NCBI GenBank assembly: GCA_015039365.1
Contig: WION01000129.1
Location: 1 to 64,000, forward strand
Length of the DNA stretch: 64,000 bases
Direction of reading: 5' to 3'
Origin: Amanita rubescens
Lineage: Eukaryota; Basidiomycota; Agaricomycetes; Agaricales; Amanitaceae
Shown: positions 10,675 through 23,800 of the stretch, in pieces
Numbering within the stretch: the stretch's first letter is position 1
Layout of the letters: each line of letters begins with the position of its first letter
The notes under the pieces: generated by a model
What the model was told of the DNA's origin: nothing
What the model saw: the letters and a program-made list of their open reading frames with translations, nothing else
Databases searched by the model: none
Position numbers and translations under genes: made by a program

Positions 10675-12758
10675 ATGATACCCGAAGATATGCCGCCAGC
10701 CGTTTCTATACCTAGTACACAAGCGACAGATTTGTTACGGAATCGGAGAACTGATGGTAAGCTACCTATGGCACGTACGATCACAGCGCCTCAATGTTAT
10801 CTTAGTGCCTCTCGGGGCGTTCGATGGACGCGTTGCAGCTATTCACCCTCACTATTCTGATTATTACATCGCCACTCCCAGCCAAGAACATATATTTGCG
10901 CCTCCTGGTCGTTGTAATCTATATGCAAGGATAGACGGCCGTTATGGTGTGGACGATCACACACAGTGGCCTCAGCCATTTTCTCGGTCAGCCCCGTACT
11001 TGTGCTGTGTTCCCCAAAAAGACGCGCTACCGTCGCAGTATTCGATCATGTGGTGGAATCCCACTCGCCTTGATTTTGAACCAGTCCATCAACATGGATG
11101 GAACTTGGGGATCGGGTTCCTACCGCATCACGAGTTGCAAGCAATGGAGCAGTGCTGCGAACGGTTGAATGAGAGGGTGGTTCAAGCCAAAGTTGATCAT
11201 AGCACCCATTACCCTGAAACAAAATCGCTATCTGTTAATCTCCGCCGTAGTTTAAGTCGTTTGAGGGCAGTCTCAATGGCGCGTAAAGAGGTCTTATTCG
11301 AATGTCGGCAGGTTCAACGTCTGTGGATGGAGCTGTGGGCGCTGCTTGACTACATAGAAAATTTTGAACCCTACATGGAAGGTCGCGTCCCTCCTGCAAC
11401 GGAAACGGCCAAGGTCATCGGTTGCTTTGTCCTTGACGCAGATGTCGCGGAGAGACTTTTTGCTGCAGGGATCCCCTATTGGTTCATACGCCCCATCTCG
11501 TCCTTCGTGAAGGAGAATATCCTCTCCATCACGTCTATCATTCAACCACAAGACAAGCTGGAACTGGAAGACTATGTTCCCTACCCCTTTCCACGCATCT
11601 ACATAGGTGATTCAAACTACAACCGATTTCGGGCGATCTCCGAGCACGGCTTAAAATCACTTCGTTATACGGACCTCTTTAGTGACGGAAACCCGAGAGG
11701 AATTAAACCACATGAATTCGAGCAAGCCGGACCCTCGCGAAATACTCGAGACTCACGCACAAGGCACCAACCGTGTAAGTTACACCACCCATTCAGCTAA
11801 TTTTGCATCTTATATACAGACAGATTCCCGTTCTGGAAAACCAGGCCCTAAAGCATCAACAGACCGGGATAAATTTGAGCCGATTGATAGTCCATACATG
11901 CCGCCTGCATTACAATCGTGGCAAAGTGCCCTACGCGCTGTCGATCGTGACCCAAAATATCTTTACTCGTCAACCAAGCTGACAGACAATGATGGGAAGT
12001 ATGCATTCCCGGAACCGGGACTTTTTTGTTCTGGCAACAATCCCCAGCGACGAAATCGGTTCCTTACATTATGGACAACCATCCGTGATTTATGCATATA
12101 CCGTCTGGCGTCTAATGCCCCTGAGGTCCGTTTGCTCTCGAACCAGGATTGGCGTACTCTATTGCATGGACATGAGCCCAATCAACAGACCATGGCAGGG
12201 CAATCTCGTCATTTCCTAACCAATTTGTTATCACCAGAGGCAACTGCACTGGGCATCAACATATCCAATCTCCACCAGGTCTCTAACAGGGAGTTTACGG
12301 TACGGGAGACGCAGGAACACATGTGGGGTATTTCAGAGCTATCGTTCCGGTTCGAACTTCTCATATTGGATCGCCGTGCTCTTGATCGACGCCTGTTTGA
12401 GGGTCGACATCAAGATCTTGATTCTCTGGTCCGGGAGGAACTCGTATTACGGTGTTTCTACTTCCGTCCCAACCAACCTCGTCATCTGGCAACGGTGTCA
12501 GTTAGAAATGCTCGCCTGGGACTGGCATCGCCTGATGTCCGAGATCGCCTTCCATACCTCCATGCTTTGCGTCGGGTGATGTTTGAATGGGATCATTATC
12601 ATCGACATCATGTAGCGCGCCTGCCAACACCGACGGCGGAGGCCCCAGAGAATGAGCTGCTGCATTACGAATACGCTCTCGCCAGATTCTACACCCAGAG
12701 TTACTTTCGATATTTTGGTCGTGCAGCCATCATTCCAAGAACATTGCCAGACACCTAG
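10675..12758 (+). CDS. Conserved-looking basidiomycete protein of unknown function, three exons
   Basis: Exons 10675-10756, 10806-11774 and 11824-12758 join in phase through two 49-nt introns (GTAAGC...TTAG and GTAAGT...GCTAAT...ACAG), giving 661 residues; ATG 10690 is an alternative start (656). The first junction gives VPLGAFDGRV and the second SRSGKPGP. The protein is rich in Trp, Tyr, Phe and Arg, with segments such as GIPYWFIRPISSF and YALARFYTQSYFRYFGRA. There is no signal peptide, membrane segment or catalytic motif I recognise. From memory this resembles a family found in many copies in mushroom genomes and annotated only as hypothetical. The gene model is strong; the function is unknown. 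No obvious disabling change is seen. Confidence 0.78.
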
Positions 12759-15114
12759 TTTTTTTTTCTTGTAATAATGTCTTAGCCTTTCTTAGTGTAC
12801 ATTTTCAAATCTTGATATCATCATCTTTTGATCACATTCAAGTTGTCAAGTTGATCCCAAAAACGGTCATGATGTTGGCCTAAGTCGCGGAATTCAATTC
12901 CGCTGTCGCATTAGGAAATTTACATAGTTCCGAGGCCGAAGTGAAACGTAGGTATCGGTTTTGTCGTAAATCGATGGTTCCGAGGCCTGAAAGGACTCGG
13001 TATCTTGCTGACGCGGCTTTAACCGACCAATTGGCCGGCGAGACCCGAGACACGCTAGCGCGCGCGGCATTTTCCGGCGCAACGACATTTTCCGGCACAA
13101 ACGTCCCCGGACAGACGCGAGACATAACACAGGTCGTGCGACGAGACACAACAACTACTCTGACAAAGAAGACAAAGATGTCAACATTCCCGGTGATAAA
13201 GAAGACGCAACCGATATGAATTATTCCGTCAGTTGCTGTGTCCTCTGCCTTCGCAAATCTGTTCGTCTTCCCCCTAACTCTGTCACTCTCTTCTGCTCTC
13301 TCGTGTCAACATAGCACCTACACAAGGTATGTGTTCCCTCTCTAAACCGTTCAATTGTGCTGACCAGCTATGTTTCATGACTATCCTGCCTCAACTTTCG
13401 TACTCATCACACGAAACCCCTCTACGTCCATCTGTGAACCTTTACACTCCACCATGCCAAATCCTGCTTCCCGACGACTCCTACAACTGCGCAGTAATCC
13501 CTCTATACCCAATTCTACCCACCAAAAACCTCTTCCAACTATACGTAAACCAACTCCCCGCCCCTTCTACTATCTGCTTTGCTTATTTCCAAAAAAAGAG
13601 ACGCTCGCCCGTGAACGTCTCCTTTTTGAGACATCTCCTTTTGAGAAAAAAAACCAATATCACTACATGGAACGCTTTACATCCACGCCTGATCCCTCTA
13701 CACCCCAACAGTGCTCCTTTTCGGAGGTTGACGATACCGATTTCGAGGATCGTGATCCCGATGATTTCGTTTTGATGTTGAGTCAAATCGCGTTTGTGTG
13801 GACGACGTATGTGTACCCTCTATTGCATCAAACGAGTCTCACATCTCTGCCAATGACGATAGATGATTTTCGACCCCTCTACAACCCATCGCGCCCAATT
13901 GCAACCATCAACACCTCTTCCCTCAATTCCGCACCTGCCAAAAAAAAACGGCGACAATTGGAACCGGACCCTAAGCTCCATAAAAATATTTAACGCTGTG
14001 AATCGCATCCGCCGAGACGGTAGGAGTTTGGGTTTTCAGCTATTTTCGCCGCGACCGCTTAACGCTGAACACTCGAACAAACAACATTTTGGCTACTCCC
14101 AATCTGCCGTACGATGTCTCCTTTGATCTCTTCCGGTTTGGCGACGTCAGCTCTAACAACACCCATTTTGGTCACAACCACTGCCACCACTTTCGCTGGA
14201 TCAACCGTTATGCTCGCAACGTTTGTGTGTTGGATTACCTTTTCCGCGCAACGAGTGGAGGTGTGGGCGTCGTTACTACTTTGCGACCGGTAATCAACGT
14301 TCCCGGTTGAAAAACGTGGATGTAATCAATAACGTTTCGTGTTATATGAGTTATCTGATGTTTTTGCCCCTTATACAGTCTACGTCGTTGTCTTCTATGT
14401 CCTCAGCGACGATAGCTGCCATAGTTGTGGTCGAAGAAGAGGAAGGCTTTAGTGGATTCAAGTCTGCAACAGTTCCGTCACACCCAAGATGATGATGACC
14501 TTGGCCACTCTATTGTTTTCTGTGGCTTTGCCTTTAGCTTCGGCATCTACTTCTAATTTGGCAATCAAAACAGCATCACCATCAACACCAAGACGGTCAC
14601 CACTATCACCTTTGGACATCCTAGACAGACCGACTTCGTTATCGGCCGTTTTGTACAGTACGAGGTGATGCATTGGCTGATATTGTCGTCGCAAAACCGA
14701 AGCAGTAATTCTAACACCTCGGCTTTGCACGATCTACGCTGGTGCGCGCATCCGAAGAGGCAGCGCAACTTCCCAACGAGAAGTACTTCGCGCATACAAC
14801 TGCCCATGTCGTCCTCTTTCCTTTTCTGTGCATCTCTCGATGACGACGTCAGTCCTACGATCATGTCGACCTCCTCCGCATACAACGACGATATATAACC
14901 CTCCTCCGCCTTTCGCTCGTCTTTCCTCTCTCTTCCCTACCACCGACTATCTGTCCTGGCCTTTACCCGCTCTAGCCGACGCCCCTATTACCCTTAATTT
15001 TATTGCTATCGCTATCGTATACGTGTCCTTGTACGCAATATCGTCTGTTCGTGTTACCAAGCCTCTGCTTCGACCTCTTGCATCCTCTAGCATTTGATTA
15101 ATCGCTTCTTTAAT
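12759..15114. other. Region with one coding-like stretch, otherwise unassigned
   Basis: A 13370-13993 plus-strand frame (about 180 residues from its second Met) has a pyrimidine-rich N-terminal part, an acidic centre and a basic C-terminal AKKKRR tract, and could be an exon or a decayed gene. The rest, up to the RRM gene at 15115, shows mixed-frame, CT-rich sequence. I cannot tell whether it is 5' exons of the RRM gene, its long 5' UTR or unrelated debris. Confidence 0.3.
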
Positions 15115-16652
15115 ATGGCCAACAACCAGCTGTCTAATTCTACCACTGTATCGGACTCCCCGACTTGTTCTACAACCTCGCACTCAAACAAAGTTGTCGC
15201 TCCTCTATCTTTATCTTGTCATGCTTCTCAGACGGCTCTTGCGTTCCAATCAAACGCAGCTTTCACTCGTGTTCTAGTTCGACTGACGCCTTCCACTGTG
15301 GTCCGCGAGAAGGACCCGTCATCACTCGCTACTCCTGCGGGTCTCCCAGAACTTTCTCCTCTATGCATACCGGCGGTTCCAACCGCTTTGTCTTTGCCTG
15401 CAGACACACCTAATACCACTGCAGCCGCGAGTCCAAAGAGCGACTCGTCTCACATTAGCAAGGAAGCCTCTTCTGCATCTCAAGAGGACGGAGAGTTGGA
15501 GGACTCGAAGTCCTCCGACGTTGAGATCTTTTTATCTTCGTTTGGTCTTGAAAACGCTGTGCCCAGTGCGCATACATCGACAGGTTTGTTTATATTCAAC
15601 GCTATATCAACAATTCCTTGACCCTTATGAACAGCGCCTGACTCTGAACATGTTCCTGAGGACGTTCATGTCTCTCCTACCGTTACACAACAGCAAAAGC
15701 CGGCTAATGTATCGGATGACATCCTTTTGCCTCAATTGCCGCCAGCTCCCGTGCAGCAAACCATCCCTCTCCCGAACGTCACGTCTGACAGCGAAGCGCC
15801 AGGTCCACCTACTAAGCCAACTCCTTCGCAGCCTGTCGTACTCCCCAAGGAGACGACCCAACATTCTCATATAGCAGAGGAAAGCGTTGCCGAGCGGTTA
15901 GCGCCTTTCAACTCCCGAGATATTTATCTCAACGACTGTATCAATATCGATAGCTCCCATAAGACACCTAATGTTTATATCAATGGCTTACCTCCTCATT
16001 TTCCTGAAGAGCAACTATATGCGCTCACAGTCACTGCGTCTTTTGGGTCCATTCGCAGTGTCCGGACATTTACTCGACACGTCAAGGAAAGCGAGAGCGG
16101 CTACGGTTTTGTATTGTACGTGTCTTTACGTTTCGAGGTTCCGTTTTTAAACGCGGATTTTAGATTTGAAACTGTCGAGGCCGCAGAAAAATGCATAATG
16201 TCTTTGCGCAGATATAGAAACCTTCATCCAACGTTCTCAAAAGTTAGTGGGCTTTAATCCGCCTACATACATTTTTTTATGTTCAATTTTTCTCAGCAAG
16301 TACATAAGATTCCTGGCATCACATATACGCAACTGACCCCACCACAGGACCTTCCCATCAGTGATTCTGCGTTGTCGCCCAACTGGGGGCAGAAAGGTAG
16401 CGGGGACGAAATGAGCTTCAAAGAGAAAATGGAAAGCTTGCATGACCCGACCAGTACCAATCTGTACATGGAAGGGTTAGTTCTCTCATAATCGCATTCG
16501 CTAAGACAAGCTAACGCCAGGAAATAGGTTGCCCTTGAGCATTGATGAAGCCGTGAGCATCGCTTTCGCATTCGTTACCGTTTTCTAATCAATGGTCGCT
16601 GTTACAGAGCTTAGCTGTATTGCTACGTCAGCATCCGCATTCTCGGCTGTAA
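15115..16652 (+). CDS. RRM RNA-binding protein, truncated in its second RRM
   Basis: Exons 15115-15583, 15635-16115, 16164-16242, 16297-16475, 16528-16552 and 16608-16652 join in phase with introns of 48-55 nt. The N-terminal ~250 residues are Ser/Pro/Thr-rich and disordered. RRM1 follows: RNP2 is NVYING (about residue 269) and RNP1, completed across an intron, is GYGFVLF (about residue 312). A second RRM starts at NLYMEGLPLSIDEA (about residue 395) but ends after about 25 more residues at TAA 16650. Fungal two-RRM proteins of this type bind mRNA. Because RRM2 is cut short just before the transposon complex at 17,109, this is probably a truncated gene or pseudogene. Upstream exons are possible. 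Confidence 0.7.
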
Positions 16653-17108
16653 TCATTTCTGCCTACCTTTTTTTTGCATCCGTGATTACGAATTGTTGAT
16701 GGTTGGGAAATCGATAAATGCGTCGGTCAAAACGATCCTACAACGCGTTGTGGATGATGATAGTTTAACAGACGTGTGTTGGCAGTCTGATGACAGCGCA
16801 CATCTGCAGCCACGATTTCTAGAAAAAATTTTCTGACCCAATTTTATTAAGAACGTATGGAGGTAAATACCTTGCTCTACATGCTAGAATAACTGTTGAA
16901 TAACTCTACCTTTAACAGGAATACATTCGAAGAACACTACGAATAGACGACAGTCGAGGATAAAAATTTGAAGGCCAATTTCCAGTCAATGGAACCAGAA
17001 TTACGTTTCCATACCAGGCCCATGACGGAGTGCTCAAGATTTGATTTTTATAAGGTGAGAAAGCCGTTTGATCTTCGTCAAAAATGATAAAACAGCAGTG
17101 TGTTGTGG
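16653..17108. other. Region with no recognised gene
   Basis: It lies between the truncated RRM gene and the hAT-like element. No remaining RRM2 sequence was found. Bases 17101-17108 (TGTTGTGG) are the left copy of the element's target duplication. Confidence 0.45.
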
Positions 17109-17348
17109 GAGCACTTAGCACTGAGCCACCTAAGTGTTGAAACTAGGGGTAACAAGTCCCTAGCGAGCAGCGCAGTCTAGTACATGGAATGTACTACTTA
17201 CCGAGTGTGGTGTGGAGTTGTTAAGAGCTTACTGGAGCTGGGGCTCAACAGTAGACAGTAGAGAGGATAATAGGATAAGGATTGACGCTACTAGAGTACA
17301 GTTTATATACTACTAAACTACAAATAAGTACAAAGAGTCTTATCAGTA

Positions 17349-17461
17349 TGAGTCAAAGGTATTTGACTCATAAGGCGTCATTCCACAGCAATGCACAGCT
17401 ATTGTACAGCAATGCATAGCTTTGCGCAGCACTTGACTCATCAATTATATTGACTGACTCA
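17349..17461. promoter_or_regulatory. Four TGASTCA (Gcn4/AP-1-type) sites in the Copia-A LTR
   Basis: TGAGTCA at 17349-17355 and TGACTCA at 17364-17370, 17434-17440 and 17455-17461. This is the binding word of Gcn4-type bZIP activators that respond to amino-acid starvation. Four copies within 113 bp suggest stress-linked transcription. The same sites recur in the other LTR at 26716-26828. Confidence 0.6.
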
Positions 17462-17520
17462 TCACATTATCAATCTTCAATGTGATAGGTTGATAACCAT
17501 AACGTATATATGTCTTCTAT

Positions 17521-17735
17521 TCTCATGTCAACATATATTCACATCATCAATAGTTCCACTATTATGATTGGATGATCTTATGAGAATATCTCTAAGATAT
17601 TCTCATGTCAGAATATGTTCTCATCATCAATCATCCACTATTATGATTGGTAGATGAGTATGAGAATATGTCGAATACATTCTCATGTCAATATATTATC
17701 TCACACTCAATCATCCACTATTATGATTGGTTGAG
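17521..17735. repeat. 80-bp tandem repeats with CCAAT boxes in the Copia-A LTR
   Basis: Three units start with TCTCATGTCA at 17521, 17601 and 17681, exactly 80 bp apart. Each contains CCACTATTATGATTGG, which includes a reverse CCAAT box. Tandem repeats of this kind in U3 often act as enhancers; function here is inferred. A copy lies in the 5' LTR at 26888-27102. Confidence 0.8.
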
Positions 17736-17839
17736 AGACGAGTAAGTAACTGAGCGTTATTACATTAGTTAGTGTAAACTAATGGTATCACTTATATTCA
17801 CTATATACTGTATGTATATCGTATAATATAAGTTCAACA

Positions 17840-17851
17840 CTCCCCTTCGCT
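17840..17851 (-). other. Polypurine tract of Copia-A
   Basis: Read on the minus strand the 3' LTR is preceded by AGCGAAGGGGAG. This is nearly identical to the tract of Copia-B (AGCGAAGGGGTG), as expected for the plus-strand primer site. Confidence 0.85.
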
Positions 17852-17854
17852 AAG

Positions 17855-20800
17855 TTATTTATTAGCTTTCAAAAGGGTAGTCAATTTATCATTTTCTCTT
17901 TCATAGTATTTAAAGATTTCTTCAAGATATCCTCGCACTTCAAGATCTTGAATTCTTTCAAATATTTTACTATGTTGTCCTGTGGACTTATTAAGGGTTT
18001 TACTTTTGATATAATTAGCAAAAGTTTGTGTTGCCTTAATGTGATTGGTTAATGATATTTGACTATCATCTAGGATTAATCCCATCTTCATTCGGAATAT
18101 TACAAATTTTGAATATGGTAGATTTTTGGTCATTATATCCGCGACTTGTTCATTTGTAGGAATGTAGGTGAGTTTTATTTTCTCACTTTCGACACATTCT
18201 CTAATGTAGTGGAATCTTATATCAATATGTTTTGAACGATGTTCTTGTGCAGGGTTACTGGCTAAGAACATTGCTCCTTGATTGTCACAACATAAGAAAA
18301 TAGTTTTAATTGGAAAATCAAGTTCACTCATAAGTGACTCAATCCAAACTATTTGTCTTGATGTATCAGACATTGACATATATTCTGCTTCAGTTGAAGA
18401 CAGTGCCACTACTTTTTGTTTTCGTGAAACCCATGATATAGCTCCTCCTGCGAGTTTTACTATATATCCAGTGACAGATTTTCTTGTAATCTTGTCAGCA
18501 CCCCAGTCAGCATCAGTAAAGGCTACAAAGCCTTCTTTATTTAAACCATTATAAACTATTTTAGTTTGTACAGTGGTATTAACATAGCGTACTATGTATA
18601 ATGCTTTCTGTATGTGTTCTTCATTTGGGTTTGCACAAAACTGAGACATTAATATTACTTGATAAGTAATATCAGGTCTTGTTCCTAATGCAAGATATAA
18701 CAACGATCCTATTATTTGTTGAAAATAAGATCGCATTTCTGCTGTACATTCTTTTGTAGCAGCAGTTGGAATATATCCTGTTGGTAGAGGTGTACGAGTT
18801 GGTTTACAATTTTCTAAACCAAATCTTGTTACAACCTTCTTAGCGTATGTATGTTGATCAATAATAAGAGTACCCATGTTCTTATTGTAATTGATTTGCA
18901 TACCTAAGTATTCTTTAACTTTTCCAAGATCGTGACATTCCCATTTCTTCATAAAGGCATTTTTAACTTTATGAATTTCTGGTGTATTGTCACCCATGAA
19001 AAGCATGTCATCGACATATACTATACACACTATTATAGTGTCGTCTTTTCTTCTGACGTATACGCCAGAATCAGATAAACAGCGTATAAATCCTAAATCC
19101 TCTAAGGATTTATTAGCTTGTTTATTCCAGGCATATGAGGCTTGTTTAAGTCCATATATTGCCTTTTTAAGTTGGTAAACTTTTTGTTCTTGGCCTTTGA
19201 CTACATAACCTTCTGGTTGTTGCATATAGATATCCGCTTCGAGATCTCCGTACAAAAAGGCTGTTTTAACATCTAGTGCTTCAATATCCCATTTTTCTAG
19301 CACAGATATTGCTAACAAAAGGCGAATCGTTTCATATCTTGCCACTGGCGAAAACGTTTCATCATAGTCAAGTCCAGGTCTTTGAGAAAATCCTTTGGCG
19401 ACAAGTCGAGCCTTCTTTCGACCGTCGGATTTAATATCGTATACCCATCTACATTTAATAGGTGTACGATTATGAGGTAATTCTGCAAGCTCCCAGATTT
19501 TTCTATCATTCAATGATTTCATTTCATCATTCATTGCTGTCTCCCATTGTTCATAAGATTTGGGATCAGCAATTTTGACTTTTTGAATATCTTTGTATTG
19601 ATATTCTCTGATATTATCTCTTGAAATATCAATGGCAGGAATTGCTTGTGCGAGTAAGTAATTCAGAAAACCATTACCTTGCTCTTTAATGAGACATGAC
19701 ATTTCATTGATTTGAGCATTGTGTAATGTTGAATAAAGTAATTTAACTTTATCAATATGTTGTCGTATTTTAGATCTAAGAGAATATCTGATTGTGACAT
19801 CAAGTCTTGGATCAGATTTATCTTTTTCTTTAAGATCTTGAATCAATTCTCGAACAACATCTTGTTCTTCTGTAATTTCTTTTTCAATTTCTAATGGTGT
19901 TTTATTACCATAAGCATTGTCTTTCTGTATAACCGGTTTTCTAGATCTTTCAGATCTTCGAGTAGGTTCTACAGGTTTTTTAGCAGTTCCTTTGCCTTTT
20001 CCTTTAGTAGGTTTATCTTTAAGACTTTGTACAGGTAGATCTAATTCAACGCCTGTAGGTTGATCCAATTCAACACCTTTGTCTTTTAAAGATGTATCTT
20101 TCTTTTCAAAGAAAGATTCTAATTTATCATCCCATTTAGTGTCATCATCATCATTATCTGATGAATCAGAACTAGAATGATTTTCAAAGTTGAAATCAAA
20201 GAAATCATCATCTGAATGCTGCTGTTCAGATGAAATATCTCCTTTATTATTTGGTTTACCATCAGAGATATTTTTATCTGAGTTTTCAGAATTATCCTGC
20301 TCAATAGGCCTGATAGGGTCCAAGTTTTTTGTATAATTTTCATCTTGAGGTTTGGCTCTTGGAAATTTGGTTTCATCAAATTCAGCTTGGGTGGATACTC
20401 GAAGTTGATTTGTATTTGTCATGAAGCGGTATGCTTTTGCATTCGGTTCGTATCCAATAAAGGTCATTATTTCAGACCTTGGTGTTAATTTATTTTCGCG
20501 CGATTCATGTGGGATAAATACCCAAGCTTTAGATCCGAATATCTTAAAGTAAGAAACATCAGGTTTCTTTCCAGTAAGATTTTCAACAGGGGTCTTCCAT
20601 TTGGTTCGTCTAAGTGGAGTACGATTATAAACATGTACGGCAGTTTCGATCGCAAAGTTCCACCAAGATTGAGGGCATGAAGCATGTAGTCTCAATGCTT
20701 CACTCTTCTCCCAAAGTGTTCTATTCATGCGTTCAACCTTTCCATTTTGTTGATGTATATATGGAGTAGATTTTTCATGAATGATTCCTACATCTGTTAA

Positions 20801-23800
20801 GTAATCTTGTATGTTTGTGGACATAAATTCGCCCCCTCGATCGGAACGAACGATTTTTATGTTATATCCATATTGGTTGTATATTTGTTTGTGCCAGCCT
20901 TCAAATACTACAGCGACGTTAGACTTTTTTTGTAATGGTTTTACCCATACATGAGATGTACAATCATCAAATATTACAAGTAAATATTTTTGTTTATGAT
21001 AAGATTGTATTGGAAAAGTCATCAAGTCACAGTGTATACGTTCAAAGGGTTGGGTAGCACGTTTTTCTGAAAGAGGAAAGCTTTGAGAAACAGCTTTTCC
21101 TTTTAGACAACCGTTACAAGGTTCTAAGTCTTTAGGAATTGTTAAGGGAGGGAAACCCTCTAAGTTTTTAGAGCCTAATTTTAATATTTGTTGGCTAGGA
21201 TGACCCATCCGTTGATGCCAAATTTCATATCCAACAACATTAATGGTGGTCATCATTAATTTATAATTTGAAGGTTTAATAATTTGACCTTCTGTCCACA
21301 TTAATGTTTCGTTACCATCTCCTGGAAATCCTTCCAGTGATGCGTTTTCAGAGCCTTCTCTGTAGAAAGAAATCCTATCATTATCTTGTTTTGCAATAAA
21401 ACCTTGTTTACACAATGTTCCATTGCTTATTAGTCGTAGTGTGGCACTTGGCATATGGAGGACCGGATAAAGTTTCAATCTTGAAACCGAACCATTCTTA
21501 AGGGTGTGATCCAAAATCACAGTCCCTATACCTAATATATCTGCTTGATTATCAGCTGTAAATACTGAAGTAGGAACTTCATATTTTTTATAGCTGACAA
21601 AATCTTCTAAGTGTGCGGTAAAATGATGTGATGCACCTGAGTCACACATCCATATTGTAAGTCCTTTATTATTCTTATAACATTCAGGACATTTGCAAGA
21701 AGGTGATTTACTACAAGGTAGATTATATGGATCTTGAAGATGTCCAATGTTAATAACATTAGCACGTCTACGATTGTTTTCTTCTATTATGAATTCATCC
21801 AAGTTATATTGATTGTATAATTCAGAGAATGTTCCATAATTTGGAAGATTTTGAAGATTAGACATGTTTTGTCTGTATCTTTCATTTTCACGCATATTGG
21901 CATCAAAATAATATAAATTATGAAGATCAGTAGATCTTCTTGGTGTAGGGTTTACTATCGGTACATTTGATGGTATTACCGGTACAGTGTCAATAGTACG
22001 ATTAGTTGGATAATCGTATAAATTGAAAAAATCTTCATAAGGCGTAATAGGCCTTGTTGGGATTTGAGATGATGCCATAGATTCTGGAGCCGTATGGTAA
22101 ACAGAATCTTGATCAGATTGGTAAAAGTAATTTAAATCTGATGAACTTACAGATTCTGGTCGGAGGGATACAGTGTCATGGTCATTTACCATCCCTCTCA
22201 ACATATTTTGTAAGTGTTCTAAAGTGCGTGCATTAGTATTCATTCTTCGAGCTTCCAAATTAGCTCGTCGAACTTGATCCACATAATATTGTCTGGTATG
22301 TACATACCACCAACTTATTTGTTCATCATCAAAGGAACCAGGCATTGGTTCTTCAGGCTCCTCATCGGTATAAAGTCCTTCATACCCTGAAGAATTGGCC
22401 TCAGATTGATGTGATTCATTATCTGTTTGATATCCTTCATTATCGGTTTGATGATGGGATATACTAGAGGAAGCAAAGATAGGACTAGCAAGATCGTCCA
22501 CACTTTGAGTATCCTTAGTATCTGCAAATATTGCAGAATCAAAGATATCAGAGTAATCTGTTGTTTCAGTTCGTACTTTTTGTACATCTCTGGATACAGA
22601 ATCTCCCGAATCTTCGGATGTCTCATCAATCCTCCCCATGAAGTCATCCGTGGGAACCGCACGAGTACCTTTGTACTTGTAAATCTTGGGGACAAATTCT
22701 TCATCAAAATCTGTCATTACCTGATCTCCAATTCTGGCAATCAGAGGTAAAGATGCTGATGTCGAAGATGCCATAGCATGCCCAGAACCAAGTGTTGATT
22801 GAGCTGCTGTGCGAGCAGCAAGTTTATTCGCACGATTCTTTGCTTTAGCTGCCTTATTGCGTTCCCAATTTGGTCCTTTAGACTGATTAGGGACTTGACC
22901 AGCCCATTGGGGTCTAAAAGGAGTCTGAGATTGGCCAGGTGTATGTTTTGGTCCATTAGATGGTCCACCTGTCGAAGTATGTTGTGTTGGGTTTCTTCGA
23001 TTTCCCATTGGTTTTCTTCCACCTCTGCCTCGAAAGGATTTCCCACGATAGGAATTCCAAGGGGTGCGAGGTTGTCCTTGTTGCAATTGTTGGCGTGCCA
23101 TATTTGCAACTACTTGAGAGTTAGAATGTTTATTCCCTCTCGTGACAACAGAAGTATTGGCATTGTTCCTGTTACCTTTCCTTCGGGACCATTCCTCAGA
23201 TATGAGATTAAGGAATTCATCTACAGTGTCATCATCTGCGGAGTGTGCCAACAGATTTGCGACAAAGCTGTCCCAAGAAGGAGGTAAGGCGTGTAGGATC
23301 GTCATAATTTGCATTTTGACGGTTAAGGTTACACCTTGGTTTGATACTCTATTAATCAAGTCCATAAGTTGCGGAACTTGAGTGTTTGGATTGGAATTCT
23401 CTTTGAGTTTCCAGTCGACAATTTGTCTATAGAGTCCAAACGTAGCAGCCAGACCTTGTTTACCAAATTTATCCTTTAGAGACTTCCAAAGGACTTCGGC
23501 TTTATCATTTTTATCGTCAACAAGGTGTACTAGATTAGGTGCTAGTTTTAAGGTAATGTAACCTTTGGCTTTCATATTGTCCTCTTTAAATTCGACATAT
23601 TCTTTGCGAATTTCTTTAAGGGTTTTTAATTGATCTGGCTTTATGTCAGATGTCTTTATTGCTGCCTTTTCAGACGGTTCAAGATCTCTGGGCCAGTCAA
23701 GTTTAGGATCAATATGTGCACCAAGACCTTGACTGTTCAAGTACGCAGTCATAAGTCTTTCGAATGCAAGCCAATTTGATCCGGTAAGGACAGGAACAAT

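Larger units (their letters stand above)
17135..17839 (-). repeat. 3' LTR of Copia-A
   Basis: 705 bp, TG...CA ends with 7-bp inverted termini (TGTTGAA/TTCAACA). It carries four TGASTCA sites and three 80-bp tandem repeats (see separate entries). Confidence 0.96.

Noticed and set aside
14458..15097. Several 70-100-residue frames on both strands between 14,089 and 15,183
   Set aside because: They overlap one another in many frames, as expected of CT-rich sequence with few stops, and none has a motif or clean splice partners.
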